Shown here: piece after piece, positions 1-6,897 of the stretch | Layout: each line of letters starts with the position of its first letter | How positions within the stretch are numbered: the stretch's first letter is position 1 | Assembly: GCA_023443985.1 (NCBI GenBank) | Contig: JAEZSJ010000333.1 | Span: forward strand, 1 to 15,566 | Reading direction: 5' to 3' | DNA length: 15,566 nt | Source: Verrucomicrobiota bacterium | GTDB taxonomy: Bacteria; Verrucomicrobiota; Verrucomicrobiia; Opitutales; Opitutaceae | The notes under the pieces: generated by a model | What the model saw: the letters and a program-made list of their open reading frames with translations, nothing else | Databases searched by the model: none | Told to the model about the DNA's origin: nothing | Position numbers and translations under genes: made by a program

Positions 1-639
1 GAGCCGTCCCCCGCGGAGTCGCCGCCGGCCACCGCCGCAACACCCGCGCCGGCGCCGCGGGATCCCGCGGACCTCGGCCACGGACTGCGCTACCTCCGCC
101 TCGGCGAACACACCGATTCCGCCGCGCTCGCCGCCGCCTCCGCCGCGCCCGCCCTCGTGCTGGACCTCCGCGCCGCCGCGGCCGGACCGGCGGAACTCGG
201 TGCCGCGCTCGCCGGCCGCGACCACGTACGGCCGGCATTCGTCCTTCTCGGCGCGGCCACGCCGGCGGCGATCCGCGCGGCTCTGGCGCACCCGCCTGCG
301 GGTGTGCTCACGCTCGCGCCGAAGGAGTCCGCCATCCCGGCCTCGCTCGTCCTCGATGTGTCCACCGCGAGCGATCAGGCCGCGGTCGCCGCGCTCGCCG
401 GCGGCAGGCCGCCGTACGAGTTGATCGAGGAGAAGGTCGAGAAGCAGCGCTTCGACGAGGCCCGCCTCGCCCAGAACCACGCCAACGGGGTCCGGGACAG
501 CGCGGACGCCCCGGCGCCGAAGACGGAGTCGCCGGCCGCCGATCCCGCGCCCGCGCCGACCCGGGATTTGCTGCTCCAACGGGCCGTGTTTCTCCACCGC
601 GCGCTGCTTGCGCTCGACCGCATTCCTGAACACACCTGA
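1..639 (+). CDS. Hypothetical protein, 5'-truncated
   Basis: The reading frame is open from the first base of the window and stops with TGA at 637-639, so only the C-terminal 212 residues are present. I do not recognise the family. The visible part begins with a Pro/Ala-rich stretch (about the first 20 residues). A globular-looking part with alternating hydrophobic strands follows, including the segment ALVLDLRAAAAG. After that comes a charged segment (ELIEEKVEKQRFDEARLAQN), a second Pro/Ala-rich linker, and a short hydrophobic C-terminal helix (DLLLQRAVFLHRALLALDRI). No signal peptide can be judged because the start lies outside. The next gene begins three bases after this stop, so the two are probably co-transcribed. 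Coding is supported by strong third-position GC and the tight spacing; function is unknown. Confidence 0.7.
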   Translation, partial: EPSPAESPPATAATPAPAPRDPADLGHGLRYLRLGEHTDSAALAAASAAPALVLDLRAAAAGPAELGAALAGRDHVRPAFVLLGAATPAAIRAALAHPPAGVLTLAPKESAIPASLVLDVSTASDQAAVAALAGGRPPYELIEEKVEKQRFDEARLAQNHANGVRDSADAPAPKTESPAADPAPAPTRDLLLQRAVFLHRALLALDRIPEHT

Positions 640-642
640 CGC

Positions 643-1131
643 ATGCCCGCGCCCGGACTAGTCATCGTCGTCTGCACGGCCAACATCTGCCGCAGCCCGA
701 TGGGCGCGAAACTGCTGCAACACGCCCTGACGGCCGAGCCCGAGCCGCTGCGCTCGCTGCAGGTGGTGTCGGCGGGAATCGCCGCCTCCCCCGGTCAGCC
801 GGCCACCGACAACTCCGTCGCCGCGCTGCGGAAGGTCGGCATCACCCTCGACGCCCACGGCAGCCAGCCGCTCACCCAGTCCATGGTCGACCGGGCCGTG
901 GCGGTGTTCTGCATGACCGAGGGGCACCGACTCTCGATCGAGGCCTCGCTCGCGCGCCCGCCGAAGCACCTGCACCTGTTCCGCGAGTTCCTCGGCCACG
1001 GCCACGACCCCGAGATCCCCGATCCGTTCGGCGGCGACTTCCGCGAGTACGAGGCCTGCCGCGACAGCATGGTCGAGGCGATCCCGTCGCTTGTGCGCTT
1101 CCTGCGCAGCCTCGTCGCCCCCGCGGGCTGA
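643..1131 (+). CDS. Low-molecular-weight protein tyrosine phosphatase
   Basis: A 162-residue cytoplasmic phosphatase of the LMW-PTP family, which dephosphorylates phosphotyrosine through a cysteinyl-phosphate intermediate. The P-loop C-X5-R-S lies at residues 11-18 (CTANICRS), with nucleophile Cys11 and Arg17. The general-acid motif is IPDPF, with Asp127. The residue before the second P-loop Cys is Ile15. In the related arginine phosphatases of the YwlE type this position is Thr, so the sequence favours tyrosine over arginine phosphatase activity (inference from known family rules). Length is typical (about 150-165 aa). The ATG follows the upstream stop by three bases, suggesting translational coupling. 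The downstream gene is convergent, with only 12 bases between the stops. The physiological substrate cannot be told from the sequence; such enzymes often partner with exopolysaccharide tyrosine kinases, but none is visible here. Confidence 0.92.
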   Translation: MPAPGLVIVVCTANICRSPMGAKLLQHALTAEPEPLRSLQVVSAGIAASPGQPATDNSVAALRKVGITLDAHGSQPLTQSMVDRAVAVFCMTEGHRLSIEASLARPPKHLHLFREFLGHGHDPEIPDPFGGDFREYEACRDSMVEAIPSLVRFLRSLVAPAG

Positions 1132-1143
1132 GCGGCGGCCGGC

Positions 1144-1980
1144 TCAGCCGAGGAACGGGTTGAAACGGCGCTCGTTGGCGATCGTCGTGTACGGTCCGTG
1201 GCCGGCGGCGACCAGGGTGTCCGGCGGCAGCAGGTCCACCACCCGCCGCGCTTCCCTCCGGAGCGTCTGGCAACAATGGAACGCGCCGCCGAGCGAGCCC
1301 GCGAAGATCAGGTCGCCGGAGAACAGCACCCCGGGCACCGTGTCGCCGAGCGTCACGTGGTAGGCGTTGTGCTCCGCCGTGTGACCCGGTGTGCGGAAGA
1401 CGCGGACGCGGAAGCCGGCCAACTCGCGCACAATCCCCTCGCCGACCGACTCAACGGCGAATCCGGTGCGGGCGGAGGGGGCCAGCACGCGCGCGGACGG
1501 GCAGCGGTGAACCAGCCCGGCCAGCCCGCCGGAGTGGTCGCGGTCCCAATGCGTGAGGAGCACCGCCGCCGGGTTCGCCACCCCCGTGGGCCAGGCGTCC
1601 AGCAGCCGCTCCGGGCAGTCCACCGTGTCGACCAGCACGGTCGCCCGCGAAGCGGGATGTTCCAGGACAAACGCATTCACCCTCCCGATACCGTAGGGCA
1701 GCGCGATCACATGGAGCCGGAACGGCAGCGACGGCAGCGGCGGCAGCGGGTACTTGCCCTGCCCGAGCGCGCACACGCCGACCTCGTTCAGGCCGAGCGC
1801 GATCGCGAGCCGTTGCAGCTCGATGCAGTCGAAATCGTAGCGGTAGTCCTCCGCATCCTTGATCCGCCCCGCCTCGATGCCGGTGGTCGCGGCGAGCTGC
1901 GCCTCGGTCAGCCCGGCGTTGCGCAGGGCCTTCTCGAGGATGTCGCCGAGTTCGTCTTCGAGTGGTGGGGCGAACGACAT
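1144..1980 (-). CDS. HTH-MBL fusion: metallo-beta-lactamase-fold hydrolase
   Basis: A 278-residue protein with two parts. Residues about 12-64 form an XRE-like helix-turn-helix (helices around LTEAQLAATTG and IEAGRIKDAE). Residues about 85-278 form a metallo-beta-lactamase-fold hydrolase of the glyoxalase II-like type. Metal-ligand positions are THWDRDH at 143-149, His200 in TPGHTAEH, Asp223 in SGDLIF and His261 in AAGHGPY. The canonical motif is HxHxDH. Here the second His is Asp146, giving HxDxDH, so metal site 1 is altered. The reading frame is open far upstream, but ATG at 1978-1980 is chosen because the HTH starts just after it and a good promoter sits directly in front. The substrate is unknown; a thioester or other hydrolase activity is possible. 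No signal peptide is seen, so it should be cytoplasmic. It is divergent from pyrE. Confidence 0.88.
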   Translation of the reverse strand: MSFAPPLEDELGDILEKALRNAGLTEAQLAATTGIEAGRIKDAEDYRYDFDCIELQRLAIALGLNEVGVCALGQGKYPLPPLPSLPFRLHVIALPYGIGRVNAFVLEHPASRATVLVDTVDCPERLLDAWPTGVANPAAVLLTHWDRDHSGGLAGLVHRCPSARVLAPSARTGFAVESVGEGIVRELAGFRVRVFRTPGHTAEHNAYHVTLGDTVPGVLFSGDLIFAGSLGGAFHCCQTLRREARRVVDLLPPDTLVAAGHGPYTTIANERRFNPFLG

Positions 1981-1987
1981 GGGGCGG

Positions 1988-2016
1988 ACAATAGCCCCCG
2001 CAAAATGGATTTTCAA
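1988..2016 (-). promoter_or_regulatory. Putative sigma70-type promoter for the HTH-MBL gene
   Basis: On the minus strand TTGAAA (2011-2016) is followed after exactly 17 bases by TATTGT (1988-1993). Only seven bases separate this -10 hexamer from the ATG at 1978-1980. Transcription would then begin at or next to the start codon, giving a leaderless mRNA, and no Shine-Dalgarno sequence is present. The match is 5/6 for the -35 and 4/6 for the -10 box. This is a sequence-based prediction only. Confidence 0.5.
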
Positions 2017-2046
2017 TTCGGGCCCGACCCGCCACCGTCGATTCCC

Positions 2047-2622
2047 ATGGCTGACACCGACTCCGAGGTCCTCGACATCTTCACCCGCACGCGCGCGCTG
2101 CTGCGCGGGCACTTCGTCCTGCGCTCCGGGCTGCACAGCGGCCATTTCTTCCAATGTGCGCAGGTGTGCCAGTACATGCCGGAGGTCGAGCGGCTCGCCG
2201 AGTTGCTCGTCGGCAAGCTGCAGGAGGCCGGCGTGCAGTACACCACCGTGCTCGCGCCCGCGATGGGCGGTCTGGTGATCGGCCAGGAGGTCGCGCGGCG
2301 TTCGAAGGTCCGCTTCATTTTCGCCGAGAAGGAGAATGACCGCCTCGTGCTGCGGCGCGGCTTCAAGATCGCCGCCGGCGAGCGTGTGCTGGTGGTCGAG
2401 GATGTCGTCACCCGCGGCGGGCGCGTGCAGGAGTGCCTCGAGATCGTGCAGTCGCGCGGCGGTGTCGTGGCCGGCGTGGCGATGCTCGTCGACCGCAGCG
2501 AGGGCAGGACGAAGTTCGCGGTCCCGTCGTGCCCGCTGCTCCAGCTCAGCTTCCCGACCTATCCCGCCGACCAGCTGCCCGCCGAGCTCGCCGCCCTCCC
2601 CGCCGAGAAACCCGGCAGCTGA
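2047..2622 (+). CDS. pyrE: Orotate phosphoribosyltransferase
   Basis: PyrE joins orotate and PRPP to make orotidine 5'-monophosphate, the fifth step of UMP synthesis, in the cytoplasm. The 191-residue product is a normal size for the family. The N-terminal part (LLRGHFVLRSGLHSGHFFQ, from about residue 18) is typical of the substrate-binding hood. The type I phosphoribosyltransferase PRPP loop is at residues 114-126 (VLVVEDVVTRGGR). The usual form of this loop is TTGG(S/T); here Arg replaces the second Thr and the residue after GG, a mild deviation. EKENDRLVLRRGF (94-106) matches the catalytic-loop variant seen in many non-enterobacterial PyrE proteins. ATG 2047 is preferred over an in-frame ATG at 2005 because homology-like sequence begins soon after it; neither has a clear Shine-Dalgarno. 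It is convergent with the HtrA gene (60 bases apart). Confidence 0.93.
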   Translation: MADTDSEVLDIFTRTRALLRGHFVLRSGLHSGHFFQCAQVCQYMPEVERLAELLVGKLQEAGVQYTTVLAPAMGGLVIGQEVARRSKVRFIFAEKENDRLVLRRGFKIAAGERVLVVEDVVTRGGRVQECLEIVQSRGGVVAGVAMLVDRSEGRTKFAVPSCPLLQLSFPTYPADQLPAELAALPAEKPGS

Positions 2623-2648
2623 CGCGCCGGCCGGCACGTGGGCGGTTC

Positions 2649-2671
2649 GCGGCGGCACGGCGACCCGCCGC
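2649..2671. terminator. GC-rich hairpin between convergent pyrE and htrA
   Basis: A perfect seven-pair stem (GCGGCGG at 2649-2655 and CCGCCGC at 2665-2671) with a nine-base loop lies between the two convergent stop codons. There is no T-tract on either strand. It may aid termination or protect 3' ends, but could be a chance product of very high GC. Confidence 0.3.
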
Positions 2672-2682
2672 GGCCGCACCGG

Positions 2683-4101
2683 CTATTTCGCCAACTCGAG
2701 CGAGACGTACTTCCGCGCGCCGCCGTACCGCACAACGAGCGTGTTGCGGCCCTTGCGCAGCGCGTCCTTGGCATCCCGCACCGTGGCCACCTCGGACTTG
2801 TTGACCCGTTCGATCACCGTGCCGACCGGCAGCGTGAGCCCGTACGGCGAACGGCGCTCGACGACCGTGACGACCACTCCGGCCGCACCGCTCTCGAGGC
2901 CGAACTCGCGCCGGAGCAGATCCGAGATCGGTTCGACCTGCACGCCCTCGAGCAGTTCGACCGCCGCGCGCTCGGCGGCCGGCCGCTGGTCGTCCAGGCG
3001 GCCGAGCGTGACCTCAATCGCAAGCGGCCGGCTTTCCCGGATGATCCGCAGCGTCGCCTTCGTGCCCGGCGGAGTCTGGGAGATCGACAAGCGGAGCTCG
3101 TCGCTGTTGAGAACCGGCTTCTCGTTGAGCGTGATGACGACGTCGCCGGCGGCCAGCCCGGCCCGGGCGGCGGGACTGCCCGGGGTGACCTCGTTGATGA
3201 GCGCGCCGCGGTTCTCCTTCAGATCGAAACTGGCGACCAGCCCGGCATCGAGATCCTGCGTCGCCACCCCGAGGTAGCCGCGCACGACCTTGCCGGACTC
3301 CACGAGGCTCTTCATCACGAACGCGGCGAGGTTCACCGGGATCGAGAAGCCGATCCCGATGTTGCCACGGGTGGTGGTCATGATCGCGGTATTGATGCCG
3401 ACGAGACGCCCCTTGGCGTCGACCAGCGCGCCGCCGGAGTTGCCCACGTTGATCGCGGCGTCGGTCTGGATGAAGTCCTCGTAACCGGGGTCGCTGTCCC
3501 CGCGCGCGAGCAGGTCGAGCCCGCGCCGCCCCGTGGCGGAGACGATGCCCATCGTCGCCGTCTGGCCGACATCGAGCGGGTTGCCCAGGGCGAAGACGAT
3601 GTCGCCCACGCGCAGTCGGTCGCTGTCGCCGAGGGTGACGAACGGCAGGTTCGCACCCTCGACCTTGATCACGGCGACATCGGTCTTCGGATCGGCTCCG
3701 ATCAGGCGGGCGGGGAGCTCGCGGTCGTCGGGCAGCTTCACGAGCAGGGAATCCGCCCCCTCGATGACGTGGTTGTTGGTGAGGATGTAGCCCTCCGCCG
3801 AGACGATCACCCCGGAGCCCAGGCCGCGCTCGGGCTGCACGGCGACGGAGCCGTCGCGGAGCGTCGTGCCAAGTCCAACACGGGTGCGGGCGAACTTCGT
3901 CGAATACACCGAGACGACCGCCGGCCGGGCGGCCGCCAACGCGTCGGCATGGCTCCCGAGGGCCGGCGCGGGGGCGCTGGCGGGGGTGGGGTCGACGACG
4001 AGGGTCGGCGCCTCCGCGCGGTTCCGCACGATCAGCAGGCCCACGACCAGCCCGATCACGCCGCCCACGGCCGCACCGTACGCGAAGGATCGGGGTGTCA
4101 T
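2683..4101 (-). CDS. HtrA/DegP-family serine protease with two PDZ domains
   Basis: A 472-residue periplasmic quality-control protease. Residues about 8-25 form a hydrophobic segment (GAAVGGVIGLVVGLLIV) followed by positive residues and a Pro/Ala linker. There is no obvious signal-peptidase site, so it is probably an uncleaved membrane anchor, as in DegS or HtrA-type proteins. The trypsin-like domain spans about 58-265, with catalytic triad His111 (ILTNNHVIEG), Asp141 (DPKTDVAVI) and Ser222 (AAINVGNSGGALVD). PDZ1 lies at about 272-366, with the carboxylate-binding region around RGYLGVATQDL. A divergent PDZ2 lies at about 384-470. The two-PDZ layout matches DegP/DegQ (Do family), though membrane anchoring is more like DegS. 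It is the last gene of the minus-strand envelope cluster, 22 bases after prs, and likely shares its transcript. No Shine-Dalgarno is visible before the ATG. Confidence 0.93.
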   Translation of the reverse strand: MTPRSFAYGAAVGGVIGLVVGLLIVRNRAEAPTLVVDPTPASAPAPALGSHADALAAARPAVVSVYSTKFARTRVGLGTTLRDGSVAVQPERGLGSGVIVSAEGYILTNNHVIEGADSLLVKLPDDRELPARLIGADPKTDVAVIKVEGANLPFVTLGDSDRLRVGDIVFALGNPLDVGQTATMGIVSATGRRGLDLLARGDSDPGYEDFIQTDAAINVGNSGGALVDAKGRLVGINTAIMTTTRGNIGIGFSIPVNLAAFVMKSLVESGKVVRGYLGVATQDLDAGLVASFDLKENRGALINEVTPGSPAARAGLAAGDVVITLNEKPVLNSDELRLSISQTPPGTKATLRIIRESRPLAIEVTLGRLDDQRPAAERAAVELLEGVQVEPISDLLRREFGLESGAAGVVVTVVERRSPYGLTLPVGTVIERVNKSEVATVRDAKDALRKGRNTLVVRYGGARKYVSLELAK

Positions 4102-4123
4102 GGCGGCGCGCAGCGGACCGGGA

Positions 4124-5071
4124 TCAGAAGCCCTTGACCTTGAACAGGCCGGTGACGGAGCGGTTCGAGTGCACCCGGAGGATGGCCTCGCCCAACAAGC
4201 CCGCGATGCTCAGCCGGGTGATCGGCAGACCGCGGGTCTCGAGCGGCACGGAGTTCGTGGTGATGAGCTCGTCGATCGTGCCGTTCTGGAGACGAGTGTA
4301 GGCCATCTCGTTGAGGATACAGTGGCTGACGGCGGCCCGCACGCTCACCGCGCCGTGGTCGCGCAGCATCTTCGCGGCGGCGGTCAGGGTGCCGGCCGTC
4401 TCGGTGATGTCGTCGACCAGGAGGACGTCCGCGCCCTTCACGTCGCCCACCACGCTGATCGCCTCGACGGTCGTGGCGGTCGTGCGTTTCTTGGCGACCA
4501 GGCCCAGGCCGGCGCCGAGCACCTCGGCGTAGGCGGCGGCCATCTTCATCCCGCCCACATCGGGGGAGACGACGACGAGGCGGTCCGTCTTGAGGTGTTT
4601 CGCCATGTATTCAAAGAAAACAGGCGAGGCGTAGAGATGGTCGACGGGTATGTCGAAGAAGCCCTGGATCTGCTGGCTGTGCAGGTCCATCGTGAGCACG
4701 CGGTTGGCGCCGGCACCGACGAGGAGATTGGCGATGAGCTTCGCGGTGATCGGGACGCGGGGCTGGTCCTTGCGGTCCTGCCGCGCGTAGCCGTAGAACG
4801 GCATCACCGCGGTGATGCGCTGGGCCGAGGCGCGGCGGGCCGCGTCGATCATGATGAGCAGCTCCATCAGGTGATGGTTCGTGGGCGGGCAGGTCGGCTG
4901 GATGATGAACACATCCTTGCCGCGCACGTTCTCGTTGATCTTCACGAAGGACTCGCCGTCCGGGAAGGTCGTGACTGTGGCGTCGCCGAGCGGGAACTCG
5001 ATCGCGCGGCAGATCTCTTCCGCGAGCGGGCGGTTGGCGTTGCCGGAGAATACCTTGATGTTTGCTTCCAT
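4124..5071 (-). CDS. prs: Ribose-phosphate pyrophosphokinase (PRPP synthetase)
   Basis: Prs makes PRPP from ribose 5-phosphate and ATP, feeding purine, pyrimidine, histidine, tryptophan and NAD synthesis. The 315-residue length is typical of class I enzymes. Visible features are FPDGESFVKI (36-45), the ATP-binding loop YGYARQDRK (93-101), the metal-binding DLHSQQIQGFF (129-139), the catalytic basic residues in AKKRTT (193-198), and the ribose-5-phosphate/PRPP loop LLVDDITETAGT (217-228). This last loop is more often DDxIDTGGT. The frame stays open upstream to 5140, but ATG 5069-5071 gives the standard N-terminus MEANIKVFSGNANRPLAEEI. It lies 52 bases after lpxD and 22 before the HtrA gene, so co-transcription is likely. 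A PRPP gene inside an envelope cluster is a matter of position rather than pathway. No Shine-Dalgarno precedes the start. Confidence 0.96.
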   Translation of the reverse strand: MEANIKVFSGNANRPLAEEICRAIEFPLGDATVTTFPDGESFVKINENVRGKDVFIIQPTCPPTNHHLMELLIMIDAARRASAQRITAVMPFYGYARQDRKDQPRVPITAKLIANLLVGAGANRVLTMDLHSQQIQGFFDIPVDHLYASPVFFEYMAKHLKTDRLVVVSPDVGGMKMAAAYAEVLGAGLGLVAKKRTTATTVEAISVVGDVKGADVLLVDDITETAGTLTAAAKMLRDHGAVSVRAAVSHCILNEMAYTRLQNGTIDELITTNSVPLETRGLPITRLSIAGLLGEAILRVHSNRSVTGLFKVKGF

Positions 5072-5123
5072 CGTCGTCGGGGGGAAGGAGGAGAATGAGC
5101 GGAAGGGGCGGCCGGGCGGAAGG

Positions 5124-6170
5124 CTATTTTGCGGCGTCAAGGCCGAGCTGGGCTTCGAGCCGGCCGACCCGCTTGAAGAGGTCGGGCAACTGGCCGCGCA
5201 GCAGCTGGAACTTCTGTTCGAGCAGGTGCGGCAGCGCGTAGCAGCCGCTCACCTTGCTCTTCGGTGGCAGGTCGCGGTTCAATCCGGACTGGGCACCCGC
5301 CAAAGTGAAGTCGCCGATGTGCAGATGCCCGGCCACACCGACCTGCCCGCCGAGCACGACATAGTCGCCGAGGGTGGTGCTGCCGGCCACGCCGACCTGC
5401 GCCACGATGAGGCAATGCCGGCCGATCGTGCAGTTGTGCGCGATCTGGACGAGGTTGTCGATTTTCGTCCCCTCCCCGACCGTGGTGCGGCTGAACCGCG
5501 CGCGATCGATGGTCGTGTTGGCCCCGATCTCCACGTCGTCCCCGAGCACGACGTTGCCGATCTGCGGGATGCGTTCGTGGCGGCCCTTCACGGTGTCGTA
5601 CCCGAAACCGTCCGACCCGATCACCGCACCGGGCTGCAGCCGCACGCGGGCGCCGAGCACGCAGTCGGAGGCCACGACACTGTGCGCGCCCAACCAGCAC
5701 GCGGCGCCGATGCGGGCGCGGGCGCCGACGAACACGCCGGCCTGCAGGACCGAGCCGTCGCCGATCCGCGCGCCCGCCTCGACCACACAGAGCGGCCCGA
5801 GGTGGACCTCCGCGCCGAGCTCCACGCCGGGGGCGACGACCGCCGAGGGATGGATCCCGGCCGGCGGCCTGGGCCAGAGCAGTTGCTCGAGGCGGCGGCA
5901 GATCCGGGTGAGCCCCACGGAGGGATTTGCGAGCAGAAGCCAGAGCTGGCCCGCGGGCGGCTCGCCCGGAAAATCCTCCGGCAGGAGAAGCACCGAGGCA
6001 CGGCAGCCCGCGACCGCGGGGCGGTATTTGGGGTTGGCGAGGAAGGCGAGGTCGCCCGGCCCGGCGGTATCGAGGGCGGCGATGCCGCCGACCATGGCGT
6101 CGGTGCCTCCGCGTGTGCGGAGAGGCTGGACGATCTCGATGAGTTGAGCCGCGGAGAAGGCTGGCGCCAT
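5124..6170 (-). CDS. lpxD: UDP-3-O-acylglucosamine N-acyltransferase (LpxD)
   Basis: LpxD adds the second acyl chain to UDP-3-O-acyl-glucosamine in lipid A synthesis, using acyl-ACP, at the cytoplasmic face. The 348-residue protein has the N-terminal uridine-binding domain (about 1-100). A left-handed parallel beta-helix of hexapeptide repeats follows (about 105-300; for example VVAPGVELGAEVHLGP). The C-terminus is helical (about 312-345). The catalytic His is His245 in DNLVQIAHNCTIG, and the conserved GSDGFGY is at 185-191. Length and order match the family. It follows skp as in the classical bamA-skp-lpxD cluster. Here, however, a strong terminator separates skp from lpxD, and the next gene is prs rather than fabZ/lpxA. 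Lipid A synthesis supports a diderm, LPS-bearing organism. Confidence 0.96.
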   Translation of the reverse strand: MAPAFSAAQLIEIVQPLRTRGGTDAMVGGIAALDTAGPGDLAFLANPKYRPAVAGCRASVLLLPEDFPGEPPAGQLWLLLANPSVGLTRICRRLEQLLWPRPPAGIHPSAVVAPGVELGAEVHLGPLCVVEAGARIGDGSVLQAGVFVGARARIGAACWLGAHSVVASDCVLGARVRLQPGAVIGSDGFGYDTVKGRHERIPQIGNVVLGDDVEIGANTTIDRARFSRTTVGEGTKIDNLVQIAHNCTIGRHCLIVAQVGVAGSTTLGDYVVLGGQVGVAGHLHIGDFTLAGAQSGLNRDLPPKSKVSGCYALPHLLEQKFQLLRGQLPDLFKRVGRLEAQLGLDAAK

Positions 6171-6206
6171 GGGACGAGCGTGTTGGGAGCCGACGGGTAC
6201 TGAAAC

Positions 6207-6237
6207 AAAAAAACCCCGCCCGGGAACGGACGGGGTT
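6207..6237 (-). terminator. Rho-independent terminator between skp and lpxD
   Basis: Read on the minus strand, an 11-position stem (6227-6237 pairing with 6212-6222) has ten pairs and one C-A mismatch, closed by a four-base loop (6223-6226). It runs directly into seven T residues (6207-6213), then G and TTT. It lies 23 bases after the skp stop and 36 bases before the lpxD start. This is the strongest terminator in the window. Since lpxD is in the same direction, it may cut expression stepwise or act as an attenuator. Confidence 0.85.
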
Positions 6238-6259
6238 GGGGAAACGGGGTGGCGGCCGA

Positions 6260-6862
6260 TTACTTCGCCGGTTCCGCCGGAGGCGTGACGGAGATGGCCG
6301 GCGGGCGGTCCTTGTTGATGGCCTCCAGCACCTCCTCGGTGATGCTGTAGCTCGGGTCCGCGTAGATGACCACGGCGCTGGCGCCCTGGTTGAGCACGAG
6401 GGTGGCGCCCTTCTTCTTGGCGATGTCGGTGGCGACCTTGGCGATCTCCTCCGCAGCCTGCTGTTGGAACTGGCCGAGGCGGCGCTGGAAGCTCTGCTGG
6501 ACCTGCTGCATGAACTGTTGGATCTCGCCCTCCTTGGCGCGGATCTCGCCGACCTTGGCCTCGAGATCGGCCTGGGCCTTCTTGCGGGCCTCCTCGCTGA
6601 GGATGGCGCTCTTGGTCTGCTCCTGGAGCTCCTTGGCCTGGGTCACGAGGGCCTCGCCGTCCTTCTTCATGGACTCGATGCTCTCCTTGGCCTTCTTCTC
6701 GTCCTCGCGCAGCTTGGCCTGCTGCGCCTCGGTCTTGTAGTACTTCTCGAACAGCTGCTCCATGTCGATGGTGACGACCTTCACGGCGACCTGCGCGTGA
6801 AGACCGGCCGTCGCACCGAGGAGGGCGAGGGTGGCGATCGCAAAACGGAATGGGTTCTTCAT
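6260..6862 (-). CDS. skp: Skp/OmpH periplasmic chaperone
   Basis: Skp holds unfolded outer-membrane proteins in the periplasm and hands them to the Bam complex. The 200-residue precursor has a signal peptide (Lys/Arg at the N-terminus, hydrophobic ATLALLGATAG, likely cleavage after the LHA at 21-23). Next comes a short beta strand (VKVVTIDMEQLFEKYYKT) typical of the OmpH family. A long charged coiled coil (about 40-155, rich in Glu, Lys and Gln) forms the tentacles, and a C-terminal strand region (GATLVLNQGASAVVIYADPS) closes the body domain. A Pro-rich tail (PPAISVTPPAEPAK) extends slightly beyond the usual length. It lies 35 bases after bamA, the classical arrangement, so the two are probably transcribed together. 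A terminator follows it. Confidence 0.94.
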   Translation of the reverse strand: MKNPFRFAIATLALLGATAGLHAQVAVKVVTIDMEQLFEKYYKTEAQQAKLREDEKKAKESIESMKKDGEALVTQAKELQEQTKSAILSEEARKKAQADLEAKVGEIRAKEGEIQQFMQQVQQSFQRRLGQFQQQAAEEIAKVATDIAKKKGATLVLNQGASAVVIYADPSYSITEEVLEAINKDRPPAISVTPPAEPAK

Positions 6863-6897
6863 CGGATTGGTTGGGTCTGGGGTTTCCTGGGGGCTGA

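Noticed and set aside
2638..4137. A 499-codon plus-strand ORF opposite the HtrA gene
   Set aside because: It mirrors codon-position GC of a protease with an intact catalytic triad and two PDZ domains; the translation is Arg/Asp-rich with no recognisable motif.
5072..5140. An upstream in-frame extension of prs
   Set aside because: It would overlap lpxD, is not like any Prs N-terminus, and ATG 5069-5071 gives the standard start.
4881..6203. A 440-codon plus-strand ORF opposite lpxD and the prs start
   Set aside because: It is a shadow of two well-supported genes and crosses a terminator.
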